49,547 bases of DNA from a virus: positions 1 to 49,547 of the IMG/VR virus record IMGVR_UViG_3300002137_000213; one strand, given 5' to 3'. The notes below the pieces were generated by a model. The model saw only the letters and a list, made by a program, of their open reading frames with translations. It did no database searches and was not told the origin of the DNA. Made by a program: the position numbers and the translations under genes. Shown one piece after another: positions 18,926 through 26,899 of the stretch (within the stretch, counting starts at the first letter, position 1; every line of letters starts with the position of its first letter).

Positions 18926-19297
18926 TTAAAAGGGCAAATCGTCATCGAAATCGATGTCGTTGCTGCTTGTAGCCGCAGGGCGAGCTTCGCCAGCGGGTTT
19001 GGTGGGTATCCAGTATTCAACGTTGAGCTGCTGGATGTTGCCGTCTTCGCCGAGCTGCTCGCTGACTTTAAGGTTGTATCGAAATGGCTGGTTGCCGTGC
19101 AGCTTTAGTGCTGCGTTCAACTCGGCAATCAAGTCGGCATCAAATTTCAGGAACCCGTCGTACTTTGGTACGTGGGCTTTGGTTGCCCAGTCGTACTGCT
19201 TGAGGCGGTTCCATTCTTCAATACGCCGTTCTTTTGGCATCGGGTACAGACGACCCTTGCCAGCTTTTAGGCTTTCAAACGCTGTTGGCTGTTTCAT
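18926..19297 (-). CDS. Single-stranded DNA-binding-like protein
   Basis: 123 residues. The C-terminus is acidic and ends DDDLPF, the tip by which SSB proteins recruit partner enzymes. Before it is a PAGEARPAATSSND linker. The N-terminal ~95 residues are basic and aromatic (YDWATKAHVPKYDGFLKF) but are not an obvious bacterial SSB OB-fold, so it may be an alternative phage SSB. It overlaps the exonuclease gene stop by one base. Together with the exonuclease and annealase it would make a phage recombination set. Confidence 0.6.
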   Translation of the reverse strand: MKQPTAFESLKAGKGRLYPMPKERRIEEWNRLKQYDWATKAHVPKYDGFLKFDADLIAELNAALKLHGNQPFRYNLKVSEQLGEDGNIQQLNVEYWIPTKPAGEARPAATSSNDIDFDDDLPF

Positions 19298-20328
19298 TAC
19301 ACTTCTCCGTGTATGATTTGGATTTGCATACTGCCCGTTGTTCGTCTAAATGAATCAATGGACTCGTCTTTACTTAATACCCCGTCTTCACCACCGAGAA
19401 AGTCAAACGCTTTGCGGTAATCGATTGGGGGCGTCTTCATAATCACCTTAACGGTGGTCTTGCCATTGCTGACAGAACCTTGATACCGCTGGGCAATATC
19501 TTTTTTAAGCTCTTCGCTCGACTTCGCGAGGATGTCTAGCGTCTCTAGCTCGTCACTTATTCGTGTCTTAATGTCATGTATTCTGTTCTGGACAGCCGTC
19601 AACCTGTTCAGGTCAGCATCGCTTTTAATGATCTCAGGCGCGTCAACCTCAATGGCTTTGACGTAGTTCGATCTTGAGACTTCGTCATCAAACTCAGCCT
19701 TTATCCAGCGGTGCCATGCGTGGTACAGGTCGAGTCGAGTGATCGTGCCCTTTTCAGGGAAGTGAGGCATGTACTTCCGGCTCACTAGCTCAGTCAGGAA
19801 GTCTTCCTTACGGTAGACGCGCTCGATGGTGTACTGAGGCTCAGCCGTCTCGTTTCTCGCGAGGTAACAAAGGAAGTCACACCAGTCAACGTCAAGCACT
19901 TCCATCTGCATGTACACTTGCATCAAATACATGGAGCGCTTGGGGTCAAAGACGCTGTAGGGCGCTTTAGTGTATTGCGGGAACGGACATTTTATTTCTA
20001 TGCAGCCATCAAGACCCACCAGCCCGTCAGGGCTAGCGGCAAGGAAATTGTGTACAGGGTGAACGACAAGACCAGTCTCCTCAACCTTGTAGCCCTTGGC
20101 TACTTCAAGGAATGTCCTCGCGGGCTGTTCCATAAACTGACCATGAGCCACCGCCGGAACCATTTTGAATTCACTCTCCGCGCCAGCCAACGCTCTAACT
20201 TCTTGGCGGACTAAGTCGGCAGGCTTCATGTACGGGTGCTTACCTTCAAGCGCTGCGCAGACAGATGCTTTGATCTTCCCTGCGCGTGCTACGTGCCACT
20301 CGGGCGAGCCTTGAGCCGCTAAACTCAT
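19297..20328 (-). CDS. YqaJ/lambda-exonuclease-family recombination nuclease
   Basis: 343 residues. The YqaJ signature is clear: GSPEWHVARAGKIKAS at the N-terminus, then QFMEQPARTFLEVAKG, AASPDGLVG and IEIKCPFPQ, giving the PD-(D/E)XK D...ExK active site. The second half is a helical region with a likely coiled coil (LNRLTAVQNRIHDIKTRI). The enzyme would resect dsDNA ends to expose 3' single strands for the annealase encoded upstream. RBS GGGAGG; the start overlaps the annealase stop (ATGA). Confidence 0.9.
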   Translation of the reverse strand: MSLAAQGSPEWHVARAGKIKASVCAALEGKHPYMKPADLVRQEVRALAGAESEFKMVPAVAHGQFMEQPARTFLEVAKGYKVEETGLVVHPVHNFLAASPDGLVGLDGCIEIKCPFPQYTKAPYSVFDPKRSMYLMQVYMQMEVLDVDWCDFLCYLARNETAEPQYTIERVYRKEDFLTELVSRKYMPHFPEKGTITRLDLYHAWHRWIKAEFDDEVSRSNYVKAIEVDAPEIIKSDADLNRLTAVQNRIHDIKTRISDELETLDILAKSSEELKKDIAQRYQGSVSNGKTTVKVIMKTPPIDYRKAFDFLGGEDGVLSKDESIDSFRRTTGSMQIQIIHGEV

Positions 20329-20960
20329 GCGAAGTCCTCCCAGCCGTTACGCTTGCACAGGTTTGCCCAGTTGCCGGTGGTGTCCGTCCAGCCTCTATTT
20401 TGTAAGCCCTTGGTGTAGCGACTGTAGAGGCGGTTCGCCGCTTCAAAATCTGTTGAGTCTTCGATTGCTGTTGAGTCCCAGAGCGACTGCACCATAATCA
20501 TTTCGTCAGGCGCTGCATCAGGCGTAGCAACGGCATCTTCTTTTGCCTTGCCGTGAAGCCACATGCGATAGCCCAAGCCAAACTCGCCCAGCGCTTTCAC
20601 GCGAGCACGCTGCTTAGCAGTGTTGACGTCCATAGCGGACGGAGAGGTTATGGCTTTGCCGCTTCGATGTATCGGCAGATAGGTCTGGTTGGTCTGCCCC
20701 CCGACAGTCATTCGGCATCGAACTTCAGCGCTGCCGTCATCAAAATAGTGGCATTCGCGTCCGCGATGATCTTCGGTGAATTCCCAAGTGTACTCAGGGA
20801 ACACGCTCATCATTAACTCATGAGCTTTCATCCAAGGGAGGTAGGTGAGGACGTTGTCCCCGACAATTTCAGTTTCGGTACAGAAGGGTTTGACGTCTAT
20901 CGCGGATAGCGTCGTCCAGATTTTACTGCGGGTAATGGGTACTGCTGCAAGCGTGTCCAT
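20325..20960 (-). CDS. Single-strand annealing protein, Sak3/DUF1071-like
   Basis: 211 residues. SKIWTTLSAIDVKPFCTE, YLPWMKAHELMMSVFPEY and NTAKQRARVKALGEFGLG follow the pattern of the DUF1071 (Sak3) family of phage annealases, whose QR..VKA...FGLG motif is characteristic. It would bind ssDNA left by the neighbouring exonuclease and pair homologous strands. The C-terminal part (KGLQNRGWTDTTGNWANLCK) is less typical. Its RBS is embedded in a 9-bp hairpin. Confidence 0.75.
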   Translation of the reverse strand: MDTLAAVPITRSKIWTTLSAIDVKPFCTETEIVGDNVLTYLPWMKAHELMMSVFPEYTWEFTEDHRGRECHYFDDGSAEVRCRMTVGGQTNQTYLPIHRSGKAITSPSAMDVNTAKQRARVKALGEFGLGYRMWLHGKAKEDAVATPDAAPDEMIMVQSLWDSTAIEDSTDFEAANRLYSRYTKGLQNRGWTDTTGNWANLCKRNGWEDFA

Positions 20961-20986
20961 GTATAGCTCCTTTAAATAGCTATACA
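20960..20986 (-). promoter_or_regulatory. Hairpin enclosing the annealase ribosome-binding site
   Basis: TGTATAGCT (20986-20978 on the minus strand as TGTATAGCT) pairs perfectly with AGCTATACA (20968-20960) around the loop ATTTAAAGG. The Shine-Dalgarno AAAGGAG straddles loop and stem and the stem ends at the AUG, so folding should limit translation. It could be a protein- or RNA-controlled switch. Confidence 0.6.
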
Positions 20987-21036
20987 GATTCTACGCCTAC
21001 ATCAGATTAATAACAACACTAATAGATTAATTTTAA

Positions 21037-21237
21037 TTACTCCAGATATGTCCTGACGAGAGTTGCTAGTATAGATTGTTTGGGTGCTCGGTAAATTAGC
21101 GATGTCCCAAGCGCAGAGGGTATCTCTGCGCAGAAATGGTCCTTGTGCCACTGTTCGTACATATCACTTAACTCCTTGTCTGAAATCTCAGTTATGGGTG
21201 TTGACAATTCCATTGCCTCCTTAGCAATTTGTTTCAT
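21037..21237 (-). CDS. Small hypothetical protein downstream of the repressor
   Basis: 66 residues, start overlapping the repressor stop by one base. MKQIAKEAMELSTPITEISDKELSDMYEQWHKDH is helical and acidic, followed by a more hydrophobic C-terminus. Not recognised. Co-transcription with the repressor suggests expression in the lysogen. Confidence 0.5.
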   Translation of the reverse strand: MKQIAKEAMELSTPITEISDKELSDMYEQWHKDHFCAEIPSALGTSLIYRAPKQSILATLVRTYLE

Positions 21238-21638
21238 TATTTCTGGCTGAGCGCCTGTCCTATCACTTCCAAAGCATTGCCTGTATCACTTGCCGACAAA
21301 ATTGCGGCAAACATCTTCGCAAATTGTTTGGGTGAGAGGGTTATCTCTGAGTCTATCTCAAATGTTTTTAATGTCTCGACTGCCGTAATAATTGCCTTAT
21401 GACTGTAGGCAGTAGGTCTATCTTCGCCGTTGACCCATTTGTATAGGTCTATCTGGAAGGTGTCGCAAACCTGAATTAATACGACCGGATCACTGGGGAG
21501 GCTACCTCGGCACCAACCCTGCGCTGTCGCGGGGCTGCATCCGAGTGATTGCACCAAGGAGGCAGAACGCCCCCACTGAGGCACGCCTGCGATATCGAGC
21601 GCCTTATTAAACCAATCGGCTCGCTCTAACTTATTCAT
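21237..21638 (-). CDS. Phage repressor-type helix-turn-helix protein
   Basis: 133 residues from the ATG at 21638, chosen because AGGAGG lies 9 bases upstream; an earlier in-frame start exists at 21680 but lacks a good RBS. SLVQSLGCSPATAQGWCRGSLPSD (about residues 25-48) is a helix-turn-helix of the CI/Cro class, followed by VLIQVCDTFQIDLYKWVNGE. The C-terminal half is helical and lacks a visible Ser-Lys autoprotease (LexA/CI-type) domain, so induction would need another route. It is divergent from the replication operon, the usual place of an immunity repressor. Confidence 0.75.
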   Translation of the reverse strand: MNKLERADWFNKALDIAGVPQWGRSASLVQSLGCSPATAQGWCRGSLPSDPVVLIQVCDTFQIDLYKWVNGEDRPTAYSHKAIITAVETLKTFEIDSEITLSPKQFAKMFAAILSASDTGNALEVIGQALSQK

Positions 21639-21698
21639 GGGATTTTCCCTCCTTTTTTTTATAGGTTTACGATCTTCCACTTTATTATGGAGATTACA

Positions 21699-21708
21699 AC
21701 CTATAGGT
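21699..21708. promoter_or_regulatory. Palindrome ACCTATAGGT, candidate repressor operator
   Basis: A perfect 10-bp palindrome 61 bases upstream of the repressor start; a half site (AAACCTAT on the minus strand) recurs at 21668-21661. Autoregulation by the repressor is plausible. Confidence 0.4.
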
Positions 21709-21744
21709 GTAGATAATTTGAAATATATGTGCTTAGCGCGGCGT

Positions 21745-21774
21745 GCAACACGTCTTCGGTGGCTGAAGTGTTGC
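21745..21774. repeat. Interrupted inverted repeat in the divergent control region
   Basis: GCAACA (21745-21750) pairs with TGTTGC (21769-21774), and inner CTTC with GAAG, leaving a three-base bulge. It may be an operator or an RNA hairpin between the divergent promoters. Confidence 0.4.
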
Positions 21775-21860
21775 GCTACAGTGCCGAGATAAGGTCGCCT
21801 AAGGGGATTGATGGGTTTTGTTTTATTTCACCCGTGGCAACGGAGACTTGCAAAAACAAG

Positions 21861-21893
21861 TTGACCGGAACATAACTCCAAATTAGTATGTTC
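21861..21893 (+). promoter_or_regulatory. Early rightward promoter overlapped by an inverted-repeat operator
   Basis: TTGACC (21861-21866) and TAGTAT (21884-21889) are spaced 17 bp. GAACATA (21868-21874) and TATGTTC (21887-21893) form a perfect 7-bp inverted repeat lying across the promoter, so a bound protein would block it. The half-site GAACAT matches the palindromes near the integrase end. Confidence 0.6.
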
Positions 21894-21931
21894 ATCAGTA
21901 GATTAGGTTGAAGACACACGGATATGTATCA

Positions 21932-22669
21932 ATGATTTATCGCCCCGCATCAAACAAGCAAGACCACTACACAAAGCTTCCCAACATGCTGTTACGCGGA
22001 GGCACATCTGCATCAATTGCTCGCAATGACGAACTTTCCCCAGGAGCGCTGGGTGTTCTCGTTTACTTGTTGTCGCATGTCGACGACTGGCAGATAACCA
22101 ACAGGCAGTTATGCACGGTATTCAATGTTGGCGCAGCAAAAATCACAGCCATAACGAAAATGTTAGAGCTGGCTGGTTACATCAAGCGCATCCAACCCCG
22201 CAGCAGGACAGGCGAATTTGCGAAGTGGGATTGGCTGGTCACTGACGAGCGATGGATCTTCCCACCAGATAGCGGTTTGCCAGATGTGGTTTCGCCAGAT
22301 GTGGATTTACCGGCGCCGGATAATCGAGAACAAAGAAGAACTATAGAAACCATAACTATTAGTAAAGAAGAAACATCATGGAAGCAGGCTCTCCTGAACA
22401 GTTGTCCTAGTGAGTCTCCCCGTGGTGCTTGGCAAGAGTGGTGGGAGTACAAGTTAAGCAAGCGGGGCAAACGCAAACCTGCTGAGCGAATGATTCGAGA
22501 ACACACGGAGGATTTTAAAATTATGAAACGACATGGCTTCGATATCAGTGGTGTGGTTGGTTACGCGATTTCACGCGGGTGGGAACGTATCGGCAAACCA
22601 GATTGGCAAGCGCTAAATTGCTTCAAGGGTAACGACCGGCTAAACGATCTTTTGGGTGCTGTCAAATGA
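21932..22669 (+). CDS. Replication initiator-like winged-helix protein
   Basis: 245 residues from ATG 21932; a TTG eight codons upstream (21908) is possible but lies very near the predicted transcript start. The N-terminus (YRPASNKQDHYTKLPNMLLRGG) is typical of phage replication/helix-turn-helix proteins. It is followed by a winged-helix domain (GALGVLVYLLSHVDDWQIT, then LELAGYIKRIQPR). The C-terminal part (WQEWWEYKLSKRGKRKPAE, then AISRGWERIGKPDW) resembles DnaT/DnaD-type helicase-loading tails. It probably recruits the helicase encoded by the next gene, with which it overlaps (ATGA). Confidence 0.65.
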   Translation: MIYRPASNKQDHYTKLPNMLLRGGTSASIARNDELSPGALGVLVYLLSHVDDWQITNRQLCTVFNVGAAKITAITKMLELAGYIKRIQPRSRTGEFAKWDWLVTDERWIFPPDSGLPDVVSPDVDLPAPDNREQRRTIETITISKEETSWKQALLNSCPSESPRGAWQEWWEYKLSKRGKRKPAERMIREHTEDFKIMKRHGFDISGVVGYAISRGWERIGKPDWQALNCFKGNDRLNDLLGAVK

Positions 22670-24504
22670 TCGATATCAAGCAACTGTCCCAAGAGCTATC
22701 CCAGCATGCCGCTGCGATCTGCCATGAGCTTTACCCTGATGGCAGGATCGAGAGTGGATGTTTCAAAATCGGATCGACGCAGGGTGAACGCGGCAGGTCG
22801 ATGAGCGTGTACTTGCACGGCGATCAGTCTGGCAAGTGGATGGACTTTTCGACCGGCGATGGTGGTGACCTGCTTGACCTTATTCAGATTTGTAACGGCA
22901 TTTCCCTGACTGACGCGATGGACTGGGCGAAGAAACGATACGGTATCCGAGACAATAGCCCCGCTAAAAAAATTGCACCGGCGGAACAAAAAACCTACAA
23001 CCTCCCAACCCCGCCCGCCAGAAATGCGAGCACCAAACTTCATGAATACATGGAGCGGGAGAGGGGGCTGCGCAACGTTGGCGAGATCTGCTTCCTGTTT
23101 AAAATCTACGAGACAGATGCCAAGGGCGGCAAGGATGTTGTGTTTCCGTTTTTCGACACGGATGGCAAGCAGGTATTCCTCAAGACCAAGCCCATCGACC
23201 ACGATGGCAATCCGTCAACTCAGTCCAACTTGAAGCCTATTTTGTTCGGGTGGCAGGCAGTGCCAGCATCAGCAAGAAAGATCTGGATAACCGAGGGCGA
23301 GTGGGATGCGATTTGCTGCGCTGATCTTGGCTTTCCGGCGTTGTCTGTTCCTATGGGCGGCGGCAAGGGAGCAAAGCAGACCAAGTGGATAGCTAACGAG
23401 TACGAGAACCTCGCACGCTTTGAAGAGATTCTAATCGCGACTGATATGGATGAGCAGGGTGAGCTGGCAGCGGCAGAGATCATGTCGAGACTCGGCGACC
23501 GGTGCTACCGAGTGAACCTGCCGACCAAAGATATCAATGAGCTGCTCATCAAGGAGGGCTACGATCAGGCACGCTGGATGCTTGAGTGCGCGTATCAAGA
23601 AGCCCGCTGGCGAGATCCTGAGACCCTTAGGTCAGTGATGGATTTTGAGTCGGATATCGATGACTTCTTCGAGAATAAGATGGACGACACTCAAGGGTTT
23701 GCCAGCGGCTGGGAAAAGCTAGACGAGGAAGACATTAAGTTCCGCCCGAATGAAATGTGGGGAGTGTGCGGGATCAACGGTCATGGCAAATCGATGTGGC
23801 TTAACCAGCTTGCGCTGAACGCGGTTGAACAGTCGCAGAAAGTGCTCATCGCCAGCATGGAGATGACGCCCAAGGGCACGATGGGGCGAATGATTCGTCA
23901 GGCAGCAGGGTCAGAGAATCCGCCGCAGCCGTACAGGAAGAAGCTGCTCGAATGGATGTGCCCGAACCTGTGGCTGTTCGTTGACAAGCTGACGCCCAAG
24001 CCGGACGACCTCATGTCTTGCTTTGAATATGCATACCGACGTTACGGCATCAACGTCTTTGTGATCGACTCGCTGACCAACATGGTCAGACAAGACGACT
24101 ATGAGGGTCAGCAGAGATTCATTGAGAAGCTGGTCAATTTCAAGCTGTCCTTCCCCGTCACAATTTTCTTAGTGACCCACGTCCGAAAGGGTGAGTCTGA
24201 ATACGCAGCGCCTAACAAGTATGACGTTAAGGGCAGCGGCTCAATTACCGACCTGGCTGATGGATTCATATCTATCTGGAAAAACAAAAAGAAATCCGAG
24301 CACCTCGAACAGGCTGACATGCTCGGCGAAGAGCCGAACGTAATGTACGTGAAGCAATGGGACACATATCTAGAGGTGCTCAAGAATCGCAACGGCATGT
24401 ATGAGGGGAAAGTTGGGTTTGAGTTCGACCCTGTTTGCTGTCAATACCGTGACCGGAAGGCTACCAAGCCCAAGTATTACATCACCTACTCGAAGGAGAA
24501 TTAA
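22666..24504 (+). CDS. Toprim primase / DnaB-type replicative helicase
   Basis: 612 residues, a bifunctional T7 gp4/Twinkle-like architecture. N-terminal DNA-binding/zinc-domain remnant (MSVYLHGDQSGKWMDFSTG); Toprim domain with EGE (210-212) and DxD (D260, D262); RecA-like helicase domain with Walker A GINGHGKS (369-376), Walker B FVIDSL, and VTHVRKGE with KGSGSITDLADGF motifs. It would unwind DNA at the replication fork and lay primers. The classical CHC2 cysteine cluster is not evident, so priming capacity may depend on a variant domain. It follows the initiator-like gene. Confidence 0.92.
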   Translation: MIDIKQLSQELSQHAAAICHELYPDGRIESGCFKIGSTQGERGRSMSVYLHGDQSGKWMDFSTGDGGDLLDLIQICNGISLTDAMDWAKKRYGIRDNSPAKKIAPAEQKTYNLPTPPARNASTKLHEYMERERGLRNVGEICFLFKIYETDAKGGKDVVFPFFDTDGKQVFLKTKPIDHDGNPSTQSNLKPILFGWQAVPASARKIWITEGEWDAICCADLGFPALSVPMGGGKGAKQTKWIANEYENLARFEEILIATDMDEQGELAAAEIMSRLGDRCYRVNLPTKDINELLIKEGYDQARWMLECAYQEARWRDPETLRSVMDFESDIDDFFENKMDDTQGFASGWEKLDEEDIKFRPNEMWGVCGINGHGKSMWLNQLALNAVEQSQKVLIASMEMTPKGTMGRMIRQAAGSENPPQPYRKKLLEWMCPNLWLFVDKLTPKPDDLMSCFEYAYRRYGINVFVIDSLTNMVRQDDYEGQQRFIEKLVNFKLSFPVTIFLVTHVRKGESEYAAPNKYDVKGSGSITDLADGFISIWKNKKKSEHLEQADMLGEEPNVMYVKQWDTYLEVLKNRNGMYEGKVGFEFDPVCCQYRDRKATKPKYYITYSKEN

Positions 24505-24505
24505 C

Positions 24506-24847
24506 ATGTCATTTATGGACGAAGAAGACTTTGCGGCAGCCATTCGAGGCGCGGGCAAGGCTGTCGAGATAGCTGAGTGGGACTTGGCTAAAGCCGACGC
24601 CATAGAGAGGCGTACAGTGGCTGTAGTCATGATGAAAGCAGAAGCTGGAGGTGCGAAGACCAATGCGGCGCAGCTCAGGGCGGCAGACGAAAGCATGGAG
24701 ACCTATGGCGCACGGCTTGATCGCGGCGTAGCCAAAGGGAAGCTTGCAGCGGCAAGGGCTGAGCTGATGGCTGCCGAGATTCAGTTCAAAACGTGGCAGA
24801 CCAAGCAGGCAAGCGTCCGAATGGAGAAGCGAGTTTACGGCGCATGA
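24506..24847 (+). CDS. Hypothetical helical protein of the replication operon
   Basis: 113 residues from ATG 24506, RBS GAAGGAG. It is Ala/Lys/Glu-rich and almost wholly helical (AAIRGAGKAVEIAEWDLAKA, and LDRGVAKGKLAAARAELMAA), likely a coiled coil. It overlaps the next gene by ATGA. No function recognised; operon position suggests a DNA-metabolism accessory. Confidence 0.55.
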   Translation: MSFMDEEDFAAAIRGAGKAVEIAEWDLAKADAIERRTVAVVMMKAEAGGAKTNAAQLRAADESMETYGARLDRGVAKGKLAAARAELMAAEIQFKTWQTKQASVRMEKRVYGA

Positions 24848-25203
24848 AAGGACGCACCCCCACGGCTGAAGAGCGTCGATGGATGTCGCGCATTCAAGAG
24901 TTTGGGTGCTGTGTCTGCCGGAAGGTTTTTGGGGTCTTGACTCCGGCGGAGATTCACCACATCGACGGAAAGACAAAGGTCGATGCTCACCTCAAGAGCA
25001 TTCCACTTTGCTACCACCACCATAGGTCAGGTGTTGATTCGGAGCAGGTCACCAGTCGGCACCCTTTCAAGGTGAGATTTGAGGATCGTTACGGAACACA
25101 GCTAGAGCTTCTGGAGTGGGTTAGAGAAAGGATAAATGAAGATGACAGAGCGGCACCTACAACAACTGAATCGCACCCTGCATGGCGTGCTGAAGGAGAA
25201 TGA
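24844..25203 (+). CDS. Ref-like (phage P1 recombination enhancement) HNH nuclease
   Basis: 119 residues from the ATG overlapping the previous stop. Motifs: EFGCCVCRKVFG, AEIHHIDG, and IPLCYHHHRSG, giving the Cys/His zinc ligands and His-rich core seen in P1 Ref, a RecA-directed HNH endonuclease. Size matches the Ref globular domain. It would nick or cut DNA during recombination or repair, in keeping with the phage's annealase, exonuclease and resolvase genes. A generic HNH nuclease is the alternative. Confidence 0.65.
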   Translation: MKGRTPTAEERRWMSRIQEFGCCVCRKVFGVLTPAEIHHIDGKTKVDAHLKSIPLCYHHHRSGVDSEQVTSRHPFKVRFEDRYGTQLELLEWVRERINEDDRAAPTTTESHPAWRAEGE

Positions 25204-25207
25204 GGAT

Positions 25208-25459
25208 ATGAGTATTAATCTGGCAACACCCGAACAATGGGACGCGGTGACAAATCCCAAACATTACAAAAAATCAGCAGACGCGATTGAGTGTATAGAT
25301 GCGACAAAAAGCTCGATGAATGCTGATCAATTCAAAGGTTATTTAAAGGGTAACGTCCAGAAGTACGTATGGCGTTATGAGAATCATCCTGACGGCAAGA
25401 TAATAAGTTTACAGAAAGCCCAGATCTATCTTGGTTGGCTGATCGAGGCTGAGAGTTGA
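25208..25459 (+). CDS. DUF3310 family protein
   Basis: 83 residues from ATG 25208, chosen because AGGAG lies 9 bases upstream; a start at 25136 inside the previous gene is less likely. NPKHYKK, AIECIDATKSSM and FKGYLKGNVQKYVWRYE are the hallmark of DUF3310 phage proteins, often called nucleotide-kinase-like, though the activity is unproven. It sits between two nucleases in the early operon. Confidence 0.75.
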   Translation: MSINLATPEQWDAVTNPKHYKKSADAIECIDATKSSMNADQFKGYLKGNVQKYVWRYENHPDGKIISLQKAQIYLGWLIEAES

Positions 25460-25872
25460 TTAACGGTCGAGCTAAAGGTCATGCCTTCGAGCGCGAACTC
25501 ATCAAGATATTTCAAGATGAGTTTGGCGCTTGCGCGTCACACCTGAAGCGAAACCTCGACCAGTACCAGACCGCAGGCAAGGCTGACATTGAGTTCCACA
25601 ACTTGATGATCGAAGCCAAGCGCTATGCCAACGGATCTTGGCACAGGGCAGAGTGGTGGGAGCAGGCGAAGGTCTCAGCGGGCGGGACTCATATACCGGT
25701 CTTGATTTACAAGTATGACCGACAGCCGATCAGAATGGTTTTCCCGCTGTCTGTCATGACCGAGTATTCGATGAAGCCAGACGAGACAATAACGGTTGGT
25801 TGGCACACTGGGTTGCTTCTCATGCGTGAGCTGCTGGAGGTTCCTAATGAAGCCAGCGCAACTGAAGGCTGA
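25456..25872 (+). CDS. PD-(D/E)XK nuclease, Holliday-junction-resolvase-like
   Basis: 138 residues from a TTG that overlaps the previous stop. GRAKGHAFERELIKIFQDEFG, then GKADIEF and MIEAKRY give the E...D...ExK order of Hjc-like resolvases and phage PD-(D/E)XK nucleases. It would cut branched recombination intermediates. No better start is present in frame. The next gene's RBS lies within its 3' end. Confidence 0.65.
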   Translation: MINGRAKGHAFERELIKIFQDEFGACASHLKRNLDQYQTAGKADIEFHNLMIEAKRYANGSWHRAEWWEQAKVSAGGTHIPVLIYKYDRQPIRMVFPLSVMTEYSMKPDETITVGWHTGLLLMRELLEVPNEASATEG

Positions 25873-26119
25873 ATTAAAATTCGCGGCGAAAAAAATATAC
25901 TACCCCCGAGTCGTCGAATACATACGGGCTAACCTTGAGCCTGAGTTTCATGACTTAGCACTAGCCTCTGTAATCTTCTACCTGCCTGACCAGATCCTGT
26001 CCTTGCCAACAAAGGAAGAGCGCAGGCAAGCTATAGACTCTATACCGACAGACGCTTACCCAGCTCACAGCAGGGATATGGTCGAGGCTGGCGTCAAGAT
26101 ACTGTGGAAGCGCAGATGA
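25847..26119 (+). CDS. Small hypothetical protein
   Basis: 90 residues from ATG 25847 (RBS GGAGG), overlapping the previous gene by 26 bases and the following by ATGA. It contains KAELKFAAKKIYYPRVVEYI and a hydrophobic helix (HDLALASVIFYLPDQIL). No recognised domain; tightly coupled within the nuclease cluster. Confidence 0.5.
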   Translation: MKPAQLKAELKFAAKKIYYPRVVEYIRANLEPEFHDLALASVIFYLPDQILSLPTKEERRQAIDSIPTDAYPAHSRDMVEAGVKILWKRR

Positions 26120-26550
26120 CGTTCGCCAAGGATCTATCAACAGGCAACGCGGCTGAAGACAGGATTCTTGAGAGGCTCCAAGCAGCCTTTCCTTTGGCGT
26201 ACAGAATGCTCGGCGTGCATCCTGACTTTGACATCTGGATACCTGAGCTGGCGAAGTCTGTAGAGGTAAAGCTTGATTTGATGTCACAGAAAACAGGCAA
26301 CATTGTTGTTGAGTATTACCACAACAAAGCATCTGCTCTGACGGTGTCTAAAGCTGACTATTGGGTGTTTGATACAGGGGAGGAATTGCTGTGGTTTTCT
26401 CGGGAAGGGATACTTGACTGCATCTTGAGTGAGGGGATGGAGCCTGTCCGAATAGCTGGCCCATCGGACAGATTCGCGAAGTGGGCGTTCCTTATTCCTC
26501 TGCGGATTTTGCAGAGATACTCAGTTTCAGAGCGAGCAGCACAACCTTAG
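26116..26550 (+). CDS. Second PD-(D/E)XK-type nuclease
   Basis: 144 residues from the ATG overlapping the previous stop. GNAAEDRILERL, HPDFDIWIP and SVEVKLD give the E, D and ExK residues of the PD-(D/E)XK fold, followed by ADYWVFDTG. Related proteins occur in phage replication operons. Last gene of the rightward early operon; its 3' end overlaps the convergent helix-turn-helix gene by 59 bases. Confidence 0.55.
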   Translation: MTFAKDLSTGNAAEDRILERLQAAFPLAYRMLGVHPDFDIWIPELAKSVEVKLDLMSQKTGNIVVEYYHNKASALTVSKADYWVFDTGEELLWFSREGILDCILSEGMEPVRIAGPSDRFAKWAFLIPLRILQRYSVSERAAQP

Positions 26551-26686
26551 GAACTGGGACAAGGCGCTCACCTGTGCGCTTCCAGTTTTCTGCTGCGTGG
26601 AACGATACGCCTATAATCTCACTGACCTGTTTCGATGTCAGGTTGTGCTCCTTTATAAGCGCCAGATATTCATCATTCGTTGTCAT
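26492..26686 (-). CDS. Small Cro-like helix-turn-helix protein
   Basis: 64 residues from the ATG at 26686 (AGGAAG upstream). KEHNLTSKQVSEIIGVSFHAAENWKR is a helix-turn-helix, followed by the RLVPVPKVVLLALKL tail common in small phage regulators. It ends the leftward accessory operon and overlaps a convergent gene. A possible second regulator of the early/late switch. Confidence 0.65.
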   Translation of the reverse strand: MTTNDEYLALIKEHNLTSKQVSEIIGVSFHAAENWKRTGERLVPVPKVVLLALKLSISAKSAEE

Positions 26687-26813
26687 TGTTCGTACTTCCT
26701 TTTTTGTTGCGCTGTTCCCATTCATTCTGTTTATCGTTAACAATCAGCATCGCGCCGTATAGAAGCGCCAGAAGGGCAGTGCCCATCAGTATTTGTAAGA
26801 TAAGGAACGCCAT
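26673..26813 (-). CDS. 46-residue membrane protein
   Basis: Begins at ATG 26813 with GAGG 7 bases upstream. MAFLILQILMGTALLALLYG is one hydrophobic segment, followed by a charged tail (KQNEWEQRNKKG). A single-span inner-membrane protein; its role cannot be told. It overlaps the start of the downstream helix-turn-helix gene. Confidence 0.5.
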   Translation of the reverse strand: MAFLILQILMGTALLALLYGAMLIVNDKQNEWEQRNKKGSTNNDNE

Positions 26814-26899
26814 TCTAGTACCTCTGCTTTGTAAGGGTAAAGGAGTGATTAAAAAAGACGCCGTCCATGGCATCGTAAAGCACCAATATGGGAATATTC

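Noticed and set aside
21868-21893. Minus-strand CTGATGA near 21898 as another hammerhead
   Set aside because: No GAAA follows stem II, so the catalytic core is incomplete.
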